Positions 6,153 through 12,050 of a DNA stretch of 12,050 nt are shown here, piece by piece. The DNA is taken from contig DFRY01000014.1 of the NCBI GenBank assembly GCA_002378845.1, positions 12,997-25,046 of the forward strand, given 5' to 3'. The notes under the pieces are model-generated. The model saw nothing but the letters and a program-made list of their open reading frames with translations. It did no database searches and was not told where the DNA came from. Made by a program: the position numbers and the translations under genes. Origin of the DNA: Ruminococcaceae bacterium UBA3451 (GTDB lineage: Bacteria; Bacillota; Clostridia; Oscillospirales; Acutalibacteraceae). The first letter of the stretch is position 1. Each line of letters opens with the position of its first letter.

Positions 6153-6184
6153 TTGACAGACTGTCCGGTCTGTGCTAGTATAAT
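6153..6184 (+). promoter_or_regulatory. Promoter of rplJ-rplL
   Basis: TTGACA (6153-6158) is followed after 17 bases by TAGTAT (6176-6181) with an extended TGC just before it; a perfect TATAAT (6179-6184) overlaps but would need a 20-base spacer. An inverted repeat, ACAGAC (6156-6161) and GTCTGT (6168-6173), overlaps the -35 and fills the spacer. The promoter lies 11 bases after the rplA stop, so rplJ-rplL can be made independently of the upstream genes. Confidence 0.75.
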
Positions 6185-6189
6185 ATTCG

Positions 6190-6322
6190 CTGTTCTTTAT
6201 TCAAAGACAGCAGGTGCGTTTGCATAAATGGGATTACCCAGCCTGCCGAGGATAAGAGCTGAATGCCTTAATTGTGTATTTATGCCCTTCCCGCGGTATT
6301 GTGGGAAGGGCTTTTCATTTTC
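6190..6322 (+). ncRNA. L10 leader (ribosomal protein autoregulatory leader)
   Basis: This is the L10 leader element found upstream of rplJ in many bacteria. GACAGCAGGTGC (6206-6217) and CCTGCCGAGG (6242-6251) are its conserved core; GCAGG (6210-6214) pairs with CCTGC (6242-6246). A longer pair, GCATAAAT (6222-6229) with ATTTATGC (6278-6285), runs into the base of the downstream terminator stem, so it is likely to take part in the switch. In the described mechanism the L10-L12 complex binds the leader and favours premature termination. The assignment rests on core sequence, position between rplA and rplJ, and the attached attenuator. Confidence 0.9.
6284..6322 (+). terminator. Attenuator terminator of the L10 leader
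   Basis: GCCCTTCCCGC (6284-6294) pairs with GTGGGAAGGGC (6301-6311): 11 pairs including one G-T, closing a six-base loop, followed by a T-rich CTTTTCATTTTC tract. It lies 36 bases before the rplJ start, so it must be bypassed for rplJ-rplL expression. This fits a regulated attenuator rather than a constitutive end. Confidence 0.87.
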
Positions 6323-6357
6323 ATTCGCTATATTCCAACTGATGGAGGTGAATACAT

Positions 6358-6894
6358 TTGCCAAGTGAAAAGATTTTAGAGCAAAAGAAACAGCAGGTAG
6401 CAGTTTTGACCGAAAGCCTGAAGGCTGCACGCGCTGGCGTTATCGTTGATTACAAGGGTATTACCGTTGCTCAGGATACAAAGCTCCGTAAGGAACTGCG
6501 TGAATCCGGCAATGAATACATGGTTGTAAAGAACACTTTACTGCATCTTGCATTAAAGGATGCCGGAATCGAGGGTCTTGACCCTGTTCTGGAAGGTACA
6601 ACCGCTATTGCAATCAATAAGGAAGACTATGTTTCCGCTGCTAAAATTCTTGCCAAGTTCGCCGATACAAGCAAGACTTTCGAACTGAAAGCCGGTTTTG
6701 TTGACGGCGGCGCCATTGACGCTGCTGGCGTTAAGGAGTTGGCTGAACTTCCTCCGAAGGAAGTTTTGGTTGCCAAGGTTCTGGGCGGCTTCAACGCTCC
6801 GATTTCGGGCTTTGTCACCGTATTGAACGGCACCATGAAGGGTTTGGTTGTTGCTTTGAACGCAATCGCGGAAAAGCAGGCGGCCAACGCATAA
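6358..6894 (+). CDS. rplJ: 50S ribosomal protein L10
   Basis: L10 anchors L7/L12 dimers to the ribosomal stalk and, with L12, binds the leader of its own mRNA. The 178-residue product begins (M)PSEKILEQKKQQVAVL, contains AARAGVIVDYKGITVAQ (about 23-39) and LRKELRESGNEYMVVKNTL (43-61), has ELPPKEVLVAKVLGGFNAPI (about 129-148), and ends with the helix that binds L12 (about 156-176). It starts with TTG at 6358, seven bases after GGAGGTG (6344-6350); no closer ATG fits. Length is typical for Firmicute L10. It is followed by rplL after 44 AT-rich bases. Confidence 0.97.
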   Translation: MPSEKILEQKKQQVAVLTESLKAARAGVIVDYKGITVAQDTKLRKELRESGNEYMVVKNTLLHLALKDAGIEGLDPVLEGTTAIAINKEDYVSAAKILAKFADTSKTFELKAGFVDGGAIDAAGVKELAELPPKEVLVAKVLGGFNAPISGFVTVLNGTMKGLVVALNAIAEKQAANA

Positions 6895-6938
6895 GTTTCG
6901 TTTTATAAAATAAAATTAAAATTTTGGAGGTTACTACA

Positions 6939-7313
6939 ATGTCTGATAAAGTTGTAAAGTTAATTGAAGATGTAAAAGCTCTTACCGTTCTCGAGCTGTC
7001 CGAGCTCGTAAAGGCTCTCGAAGAGGAGTTCGGCGTTTCTGCTGCTGCTCCGGTTGCTGTTGCTGCTGCCGCTCCGGCGGCTGCTGCTGCAGTTGAAGAG
7101 AAAACAGAATTCGACGTAGTTCTGAAGGCTGCTGGCGCTAACAAGATCCAGGTTATCAAGGTTGTTCGTGAACTGACCGGCCTGGGCCTGAAGGAAGCAA
7201 AAGAAGTCGTTGACGGCGCACCGAAGGCTGTTAAAGAAGGCGTTTCCAAGGACGACGCTGAAGCAATTAAGGCTAAGTTAGTCGAAGCTGGCGCAGAAGT
7301 CGAAGTAAAGTAA
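6939..7313 (+). CDS. rplL: 50S ribosomal protein L7/L12
   Basis: L7/L12 is the multicopy stalk protein that recruits translation GTPases. The 124-residue product has the N-terminal dimerisation/L10-binding helices (about 1-35), an alanine/valine-rich flexible hinge (about 37-56), and the globular domain starting at EKTEFDVVLKAAGANK, with ELTGLGLKEAKEVVDGAPK as signature. I chose ATG at 6939, nine bases after TTGGAGG at 6924-6930; an upstream in-frame TTG overlaps that binding site. A strong terminator follows. rpoB, the usual next gene, is not here. Confidence 0.97.
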   Translation: MSDKVVKLIEDVKALTVLELSELVKALEEEFGVSAAAPVAVAAAAPAAAAAVEEKTEFDVVLKAAGANKIQVIKVVRELTGLGLKEAKEVVDGAPKAVKEGVSKDDAEAIKAKLVEAGAEVEVK

Positions 7314-7330
7314 TTTACTTTTTGCAAAAT

Positions 7331-7366
7331 AAAATCCCTGCTGTCATTTGGCAGCAGGGATTTTTT
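7331..7366 (+). terminator. Terminator of rplJ-rplL
   Basis: A 13-pair stem (7331-7343 with 7352-7364) plus two possible inner pairs closes a short loop and runs into TTTTTT at 7361-7366. It begins 18 bases after the rplL stop. Because the stem is flanked by A on one side and T on the other, it could also act on leftward transcripts. Confidence 0.93.
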
Positions 7367-7384
7367 ATATTTTTAATTAACATG

Positions 7385-7427
7385 AAAAAGAAGCAGAGCC
7401 CCCGGTCATTGGGGGCTCTGCTTCTTT
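7385..7427 (-). terminator. Terminator of the TrmB/decarboxylase/HAD operon
   Basis: A perfect 17-pair stem (7427-7411 with 7403-7387) around the loop 7404-7410 is followed on the minus strand by TTTTT (7389-7385). The stop codon of the HAD gene (7428-7426) lies at the edge of the stem. It faces the rplL terminator across about 18 bases, so two strong terminators separate the convergent units. Confidence 0.9.
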
Positions 7428-7953
7428 AGTGATTTGAAACAATCCAATCTGCCGCATCCAGTAGATTTTCCGCAAGGTAAACGGCTTTTTGCGTGTCCCA
7501 TTTGCCCGCGTCAATTTCCAATGCGTCTTTTCCCGCACCGGTTTTTACCAGAATGGGCTGTAGTCCGGCACGAATCCCCGCCAGCATGTCGCTCCACCGG
7601 TCGCCGATGACATAGCACTTTGAAACTTCCAAATGATATTGCTCCGCCATCTTTTCAATCAGGTATATGCCCGGCTTTCGGCATTTGCAGTGTTCTTCGG
7701 GTCGGTGGGGGCAAATGCAGACGTCGTCGAATCCGAAGGACAGAAGTTCCTGCTCAAACTCCTCATATTTTACCAATCCGCGCGAAATATCCGGTTGGTT
7801 GGTAAACGCAATCAGCCGGTACCCGCTTTTTTTCAGCTGCTGCATTGCGAGGCGGGAAAAGGAGAACAATTCGAAATCCTTGGGGAAGGTCACTTCATCC
7901 CCGCCGCCTAACGTGCCGTCCCGATCAATAAAAACTGCCTTCAAATGAATCAC
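7426..7953 (-). CDS. HAD-IIIA hydrolase, GmhB/histidinol-phosphatase-like
   Basis: A 175-residue HAD phosphatase of the small subfamily IIIA. Asp10 and Asp12 in DRDGT are the nucleophile and acid/base, Thr51 in TNQP is motif II, Lys93 in CRKPG and GDRWSD (117-122, with Asp118 and Asp122) are motifs III and IV. Cys81, His83, Cys89 and Cys91 in CPHRPEEHCKC form the structural zinc loop seen in GmhB and the HisB phosphatase domain. Real substrates in this family include heptose bisphosphate, histidinol phosphate and others, so the substrate is unknown here. ATG at 7953 lies eight bases after the decarboxylase stop, so the two are co-transcribed. The gene ends in the terminator stem. Confidence 0.88.
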   Translation of the reverse strand: MIHLKAVFIDRDGTLGGGDEVTFPKDFELFSFSRLAMQQLKKSGYRLIAFTNQPDISRGLVKYEEFEQELLSFGFDDVCICPHRPEEHCKCRKPGIYLIEKMAEQYHLEVSKCYVIGDRWSDMLAGIRAGLQPILVKTGAGKDALEIDAGKWDTQKAVYLAENLLDAADWIVSNH

Positions 7954-7961
7954 CGTATTCC

Positions 7962-9221
7962 TTACTTCTTATCAAAAATGCCGGTAAAATCAAGGGTAGC
8001 AAAATAGTCGGCGGGGGTTTCCGCGCGGCGGATCAGTTCGGTGCTTCCGTCCTCTTTCAGCAGAATTTCTGCGGAACGGAGTTTGCCGTTATAATTGTAG
8101 CCCATGGAATGGCCGTGCGCGCCTGTGTCGTGCAGAAGAATCAGGTCGCCTAAGTCGATTTTCGGCAGCATGCGGTCAATGGCGAATTTATCGTTGTTTT
8201 CGCACAGCCCGCCGGTAATATCGTATTTGTGGTCGTAGGGCAAATCTTCTTTACCCATTACGGTAATATGATGGTACGCGCCGTACATGGCCGGGCGCAT
8301 CAGGTTGGCGGCGCATGCGTCAAGACCGATGTAATCCTTGTGTGTATGCTTTTCTCTCAGTGCGGTCGCTACAAGGCAGCCGTAAGGCGCCAGCATAAAC
8401 CGGCCAAGCTCGGTGTAAATGGCCACGTCGCCCATCCCTGCGGGCACCAGCACTTCCTCATACACTTTGCGGACCTCGTCGCCGATTTTTAGAATATCAG
8501 CCGGTTTTTGTTCAGGGCGGTAAGGAATGCCTACGCCGCCGGAAAGATTGATAAACGAGATATGCGCGCCTGTCTCGCGGTGCAGTTCCACGGCGGTTTC
8601 AAACAGAATGCGGGCCAGAACGGGGTAGTATTCGTTTCCGGTCGTGTTGCTCGCCAGAAAGGCGTGCAGTCCGAAGTGTTTTGCCCCCAGCGTTTGCAGT
8701 TTTTGAAAGCCTTCGGTCATCTGTTCACGGGTAAAGCCGTATTTTGCGTCGCCGGGGTTATCCATAATCGCGTTGCTGATTTTAAACATTCCGCCCGGAT
8801 TAAACCGGCAGCAAATGGTTTCCGGAATTCCCGCGGTTTCCTTTAAAACATCAATGTGGGTAATATCGTCCAGATTAATAATTGAGTCCAGCTTGCGGGC
8901 CAGCTCGAAATCCTCGTCGGGCGTTACGTTGGAGGAAAACATGATTTCATCCCCGTGGAATCCGACCGCATCCGAAAGCATCAGCTCAGTCAGGGAAGAG
9001 CAGTCCACGCCGCAGCCCTCTTCCTTTAATATCTTTAAAATAGCCGGATTCGGGGTCGCTTTCACGGCGAAATACTCTTTAAATCCTTTATTCCACGCAA
9101 AAGCCTGATTCAGCTTGCGTGCATTTTCCCGAATTCCTTTTTCATCGTAAAGGTGAAACGGAGTGGGGTATTTTTGGGTGATTTCTTTTAGTTGGTTCAG
9201 GTTGACAAACGGTTTCTTCAT
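7962..9221 (-). CDS. Fold-III PLP decarboxylase, diaminopimelate decarboxylase-like
   Basis: A 419-residue alanine-racemase-fold PLP enzyme most like LysA, which decarboxylates meso-diaminopimelate to lysine. Lys54 in YFAVKATPNP should carry PLP; SGGVGIPY (227-234) is the phosphate-binding glycine loop; ELGR (271-274), RPAMYGAYHHI (309-319) and GGLCENND (337-344, with Cys340) match substrate and dimer-interface motifs. Unusually, where LysA has GLHxHIGS, this has GLHAFLAS (184-191): the histidine expected to stack on PLP aligns with Phe188. It begins with ATG one base after the regulator stop. Lysine synthesis is the likely role, but the divergent pocket allows another amino-acid substrate such as carboxynorspermidine, so I withhold the symbol lysA. 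Confidence 0.82.
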   Translation of the reverse strand: MKKPFVNLNQLKEITQKYPTPFHLYDEKGIRENARKLNQAFAWNKGFKEYFAVKATPNPAILKILKEEGCGVDCSSLTELMLSDAVGFHGDEIMFSSNVTPDEDFELARKLDSIINLDDITHIDVLKETAGIPETICCRFNPGGMFKISNAIMDNPGDAKYGFTREQMTEGFQKLQTLGAKHFGLHAFLASNTTGNEYYPVLARILFETAVELHRETGAHISFINLSGGVGIPYRPEQKPADILKIGDEVRKVYEEVLVPAGMGDVAIYTELGRFMLAPYGCLVATALREKHTHKDYIGLDACAANLMRPAMYGAYHHITVMGKEDLPYDHKYDITGGLCENNDKFAIDRMLPKIDLGDLILLHDTGAHGHSMGYNYNGKLRSAEILLKEDGSTELIRRAETPADYFATLDFTGIFDKK

Positions 9222-9222
9222 T

Positions 9223-9918
9223 TTATTTCCCTTCCATCAGTTCAATTAATTTTATTTCATTTTTTAAAGACTCTTTGAATAAGTCCACTAAATTTTTCTT
9301 TTTGGAATACAGGCAGGTGGAATTGTTCCCGCCGCTCAGGTCGCCGGTCAATACGCAGGTGGAATCGGCAATCAGACGGATTTGATTCTGCACCTTTTCC
9401 GCATGGTATACAATTGCGCCTTCCAGCTCAAACGGCGCGTCTGTAATGACTACGGTTTTTATGCCCCGCTGCAATCCGGCTTTCAGTTCGTCCAGTACGG
9501 ATTCCGCTATTTCTTTCGAAATAGAAAGGTAAACCCTTGCGGTCGCATCGGTCAGCATATTCTTCATCTTTCGCAGGATATGCTTTTCCCCCTTGATGGT
9601 GATATATCCGTCGTCTTCTTTGCAGAGAACCGGCGTATTTTCTACCAGTGTTTTTTTATACTCCTGAAGCTGATGAATTTTATTGTCGCAGAATTCTTCC
9701 AGCGGAACAGGCGTATACCGCATGACCGCGCCTTCCATTAAATATGCCGCGCCTTTTTCTACAAGACCGGCGAGCGCGGTGTAGGTGTTGGAACGGGAAA
9801 TTCCGGTCAGTTTTGCCGCTTCGTAACCGGTCAGCGTTCCTTCACAGAACAGAGTGTGGTAAATGGTAGCTTCCTGTTTGGTCAGGCCAAAGTAAGTCAG
9901 CAGCTCCAACGTGTCCAA
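9223..9918 (-). CDS. TrmB-family transcriptional regulator
   Basis: A 231-residue regulator. The N terminus LELLTYFGLTKQEATIYHTL (4-23) is the standard TrmB opening; the winged helix-turn-helix follows (about 30-60, with GYEAAKLTGISRSNTYTAL). A helical linker of coiled-coil character (about 70-90) leads to a C-terminal domain (about 105-225) with ARVYLSISKE and GLQRGIKTVVITD. TrmB proteins often sense sugars, but the ligand cannot be read here. The start is TTG at 9918-9916, eight bases after GGAGG (9931-9927); the earlier TTG at 9933 overlaps that site. It is first in an operon with the decarboxylase and the HAD enzyme, and a palindrome over its promoter suggests autoregulation. Confidence 0.88.
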   Translation of the reverse strand: MDTLELLTYFGLTKQEATIYHTLFCEGTLTGYEAAKLTGISRSNTYTALAGLVEKGAAYLMEGAVMRYTPVPLEEFCDNKIHQLQEYKKTLVENTPVLCKEDDGYITIKGEKHILRKMKNMLTDATARVYLSISKEIAESVLDELKAGLQRGIKTVVITDAPFELEGAIVYHAEKVQNQIRLIADSTCVLTGDLSGGNNSTCLYSKKKNLVDLFKESLKNEIKLIELMEGK

Positions 9919-9932
9919 ATCCTCATCCTCCA

Positions 9933-9958
9933 ATAGTATTCCTGTATAGGAATACTAT
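9933..9958. promoter_or_regulatory. Palindromic operator over the TrmB operon promoter
   Basis: Two perfect ten-base arms, ATAGTATTCC (9933-9942) and GGAATACTAT (9949-9958), flank a six-base centre TGTATA. The dyad covers most of the -10 (9954-9959) and the start point and ends next to the ribosome binding site. The position is what one expects for a repressor operator, most simply for the TrmB protein encoded just downstream. Confidence 0.72.
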
Positions 9959-9982
9959 ACAATGCAGCGAAAAACTTGTCAA
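9954..9982 (-). promoter_or_regulatory. Sigma-A promoter of the TrmB operon
   Basis: On the minus strand a perfect TTGACA (9982-9977) is followed after 17 bases by TATAGT (9959-9954). The -35 begins two bases after the U-tract of the dacF terminator. The start would be near 9947, leaving a leader of about 29 bases. Confidence 0.85.
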
Positions 9983-9983
9983 T

Positions 9984-10022
9984 AAAAAAGATTCCCTGTC
10001 CTATGAAAAGAGCAGGGAATCT
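9984..10022 (-). terminator. Terminator of dacF
   Basis: On the minus strand AGATTCCCTG (10022-10013) pairs with CAGGGAATCT (9998-9989) around a 14-base loop, followed by TTTTTT (9989-9984, sharing one base). It starts 29 bases after the dacF stop and separates it from the TrmB operon. Confidence 0.85.
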
Positions 10023-10051
10023 GCATATTACACTATTTATGATTCACTTTA

Positions 10052-11407
10052 TTACATTCTTCTGTATTTTTTTACCTTCCGCAGGTTCTTCTTTTTGCGG
10101 TTGTAGATTAGTGCCAGAATGATATAGATAATGACCAGCAGAACGATAATCCCTGCTATCACCATAAACCAGACGGAGGTGAATATGGATTTTACGGTGT
10201 CTGCCGTATGAAGCACTTCACTGCGCTCCACGCTTTCGGAGGCCACCAGGTTTACAGTGGTTAAATTCTGCCCCGCATAACTGAGCGTAGCGGTTCCGAT
10301 AATATCTCCCTTTTTCACCGGAGCGTCCACACTGGCGGGAAGGTGCTTGGTAATGATTACGCTGCTGGGGGAAACATCTTTAGGAAGCATAGTAGAGTAG
10401 TTTTTGTCCGCAACCAAAAGCATTTTGTCTTTGTTCCACGCATAGTTTAATTTGATTTCTCCAATGGAGTCCGTGCCGTTAATAATGGGCTTCAGTTCCA
10501 AATTTGTAAACGCCCAGCGGTAAAGCGCCGCGCTGTCAAGCATTTCGCCGCGTTTGGCAATCGGTTTTCCGTTTGCGTCCACATCCGGTGCGCCAAGTGC
10601 AACGCAAAGGTAGCTGTAGCCGTCAAAAGTGGCGGAAGATACAAGGCAGTAACCGGATTCATCGGTATGCCCGGTTTTGATTCCTTTGGCATAGGTGTAA
10701 AAATATTCCCCGCCTAAAAGGTTTTTATCAATAAGATAGTTCGTGGTGGAAAGTGTTCTCTGCTTTCCGGCATCCGGTCCGCCGACCGGTTTATATTTGT
10801 AACGGGTCTGTGATGTAATTTCGGAAAAATGCGGCAGACTCATCGCATATTTTGTAATTAAATAAAGATCATGCGCGGTTGTGTAGTGATTGTCGTCGTG
10901 CAGGCCGTGCGGGTTGGCAAAATGTGTGCCTTTGCAGCCCAGTTCCTGTGCTTTTTGATTCATCATATCGACAAAAGAATCCACGTCGCCGTTGCCCACA
11001 AAGTCCGCCAAAACAAGCGCAGCGTCGTTGCCGCTTGGTACAAGCATGCAGTTAAGCAGCTGTAAGGCAGTAAGCTGGTCGTTTTCCTTAATACCGGAAA
11101 GCGAACTGCCCGTACCCAAAAGCTTGTCTACCACCGCTTTGCTTACCGTAATTTTGGTTCCTTCCAAGTCCTTAATGTGTTCACTTGCAACAATGAAAGT
11201 CATAATTTTGGTGGTGGATGCAGGTTCGCGGCGCGTGTCCGCATTTTTCTGGTAAACAACGGTGTTTGTGTCCAGATTTACCAATTCCACCGCTGCGGAG
11301 TTGGGTTCGAATCCAATATTAAAAACCGCCGCATTTGCAGTGACGGAAGAAAATAAAATGCATACGGTAAAGAGCAGACTGAACAGGGAAAGGGCCTTTT
11401 TTTTCAT
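10052..11407 (-). CDS. dacF: D-alanyl-D-alanine carboxypeptidase, DacF/PBP5 type
   Basis: A low-molecular-weight penicillin-binding protein that removes the terminal D-Ala from peptidoglycan stem peptides outside the membrane. The 451-residue product has a signal peptide (basic MKKK, hydrophobic 5-22, probable cleavage after ANA about 27), then the serine transpeptidase-fold domain with PASTTK (Ser64 nucleophile, Lys67), SGN (125-127) and KTG (244-246). A PBP5-like C-terminal beta domain (about 305-400) follows, and the protein ends with a transmembrane helix (about 412-435) and a lysine/arginine tail. The C-terminal span is a true helix anchor, unlike the amphipathic helix of E. coli PBP5. 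ATG at 11407 follows GGAGG at 11422-11418. DacF is named by similarity; paralogues such as DacA and DacB cannot be excluded. Confidence 0.92.
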   Translation of the reverse strand: MKKKALSLFSLLFTVCILFSSVTANAAVFNIGFEPNSAAVELVNLDTNTVVYQKNADTRREPASTTKIMTFIVASEHIKDLEGTKITVSKAVVDKLLGTGSSLSGIKENDQLTALQLLNCMLVPSGNDAALVLADFVGNGDVDSFVDMMNQKAQELGCKGTHFANPHGLHDDNHYTTAHDLYLITKYAMSLPHFSEITSQTRYKYKPVGGPDAGKQRTLSTTNYLIDKNLLGGEYFYTYAKGIKTGHTDESGYCLVSSATFDGYSYLCVALGAPDVDANGKPIAKRGEMLDSAALYRWAFTNLELKPIINGTDSIGEIKLNYAWNKDKMLLVADKNYSTMLPKDVSPSSVIITKHLPASVDAPVKKGDIIGTATLSYAGQNLTTVNLVASESVERSEVLHTADTVKSIFTSVWFMVIAGIIVLLVIIYIILALIYNRKKKNLRKVKKYRRM

Positions 11408-11561
11408 GGAACTTTTGCCTCCAATGTGATATTATATGAAATGTACTTTATCTCTTATTGTAAAAAGGAAACTATTACTTAAAGTATAACAGCAATTTGG
11501 CAAAAGATAAAGGGAAGTTTCAAATTGTTCATAATTTATAAAGATTTTTGGAGGAATTGCA
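11408..11561. other. Divergent intergenic region between dacF and the phosphoesterase
   Basis: This 154-base AT-rich gap must hold promoters for both outward genes. For dacF I see an extended -10, TGT then TATACT (minus strand 11488-11483), with only a weak -35, and a closer TATAAT (11436-11431) without a good partner. For the rightward gene no convincing pair of hexamers is visible. Sporulation-sigma control of dacF, known in Bacillus, cannot be decided from this sequence. Confidence 0.4.
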
Positions 11562-12050
11562 GTGATTTACATAACCGGAGATACGCACGGAGAAATGTGC
11601 CGCTTTGACTCCTCACAGGTACGGAAGCTGAAGAAAGACGACACCCTTATTGTGTGCGGAGATTTTGGTTTTATCTGGGATGGCGGGGAAAAGGAGCAGA
11701 AACTTCTGAAAAAGCTTGGGGATAAAAAATATCAGATTCTGTTTGTAGACGGTACCCACGAAAATTTCGACCTTCTCAACAAGTACCCGGTGACCGAATG
11801 GAACGGCGGCAAGGTACGGCATATTTGCGGCAATTTGTACCATTTGATGCGCGGCCAGGTTTTCAGCATTGAAGGGAAAACTGTTTTTGCGTTTGGCGGC
11901 GGGGAAAGCAGCGAAAAGCAAATGCGGATAGAAGCCGGGAAATGGTGGGAATGTGAAATGCCCAATATGGACGAAATGCGCGAAGGAGTGAAAAACCTGC
12001 GCGAAGTCAATATGAAGGTGGACTATATTATTACCCATGAGCCTGCGCCC
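11562..12050 (+). CDS. Calcineurin-like metallophosphoesterase, partial
   Basis: The first 163 codons of a metallophosphoesterase that runs off the right edge. Metal-binding motifs appear in order: GDTHGE (6-11, Asp7 and His9), CGDFGF (32-37, Asp34), GTHEN (64-68, His66), and THEP (158-161, His159). The family hydrolyses phosphomono- or diesters with two metals; this short cytoplasmic type has no assigned substrate. The third motif is normally GNH(E/D), whereas here the metal-binding asparagine is Thr65. The start is GTG at 11562, seven bases after GGAGG (11550-11554); no ATG fits as well. The gene diverges from dacF. The rest of the active site, including the GHTH-type end, is outside the window. 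Confidence 0.85.
   Translation, partial: MIYITGDTHGEMCRFDSSQVRKLKKDDTLIVCGDFGFIWDGGEKEQKLLKKLGDKKYQILFVDGTHENFDLLNKYPVTEWNGGKVRHICGNLYHLMRGQVFSIEGKTVFAFGGGESSEKQMRIEAGKWWECEMPNMDEMREGVKNLREVNMKVDYIITHEPAP

Noticed and set aside
6815..7327. Long minus-strand open frame across rplJ-rplL, rich in Ser/Ala/Thr
   Set aside because: It is the reverse of the alanine-rich L7/L12 coding sequence; low-complexity composition arises from the GCT/GTT codons on the other strand.
7331..7427. The two neighbouring long inverted repeats as a mobile-element end or repeat unit
   Set aside because: Each is explained as a terminator with its own T-tract on the correct strand for rplL and for the HAD gene; there is no transposase or flanking duplication.
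11613..12038. Minus-strand open frame of 141 codons at the right edge
   Set aside because: The opposite strand encodes a phosphoesterase with four metal motifs and a good ribosome binding site; the antisense frame has neither.

Overview
The window looks like chromosomal core sequence from a low-to-medium GC Gram-positive anaerobe, most likely a clostridial relative (Oscillospirales/Ruminococcaceae-like). Evidence for this is strong AGGAGG ribosome binding sites before nearly every gene, several TTG/GTG starts, a four-cysteine L33, single-span SecE, a DUF1934 (YwiB-like)-argS pair, and sigma-A type promoters. The genus is my inference; no 16S or other marker is present.

Layout. (1) 1-2681, minus strand: a wall/translation cluster read ddl - murI - DUF1934 - argS (argS runs off the left edge), with a probable promoter at 2652-2681. 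(2) 2723-3657, plus: a single unknown gene with its own promoter and terminator. (3) 3765-7366, plus: rpmG-secE-nusG-rplK-rplA, then a separate promoter and L10 leader with attenuator, then rplJ-rplL and a strong terminator. rpoB does not follow rplL, unlike the common bacterial order. (4) 7385-9982, minus: a compact operon of a TrmB-type regulator, a fold-III PLP decarboxylase of the diaminopimelate decarboxylase type, and a GmhB-like HAD phosphatase. It has a sigma-A promoter and a 10-bp-arm palindrome over the -10. (5) 9984-11407, minus: a DacF-type D,D-carboxypeptidase with its own terminator. (6) 11562-12050, plus: the start of a calcineurin-like metallophosphoesterase, cut by the window edge.

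How they work together. MurI (D-Glu), Ddl (D-Ala-D-Ala) and DacF (trimming of D-Ala) all act on peptidoglycan; the LysA-like enzyme may supply lysine by consuming meso-diaminopimelate. The central block supplies translation, secretion and transcription-elongation factors.

The most interesting signals are regulatory RNA and DNA rather than a new gene system. Two separate copies of an L1-binding-site mimic lie before rplK and before rplA. There is a full L10 leader with attenuator, a dyad filling the spacer of the rplJ promoter, a possible attenuator in the rpmG leader, and a probable autoregulatory operator of the TrmB gene. Two enzymes carry notable motif substitutions: the decarboxylase and the partial phosphoesterase. 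I see no mobile element, CRISPR array, tRNA or rRNA.
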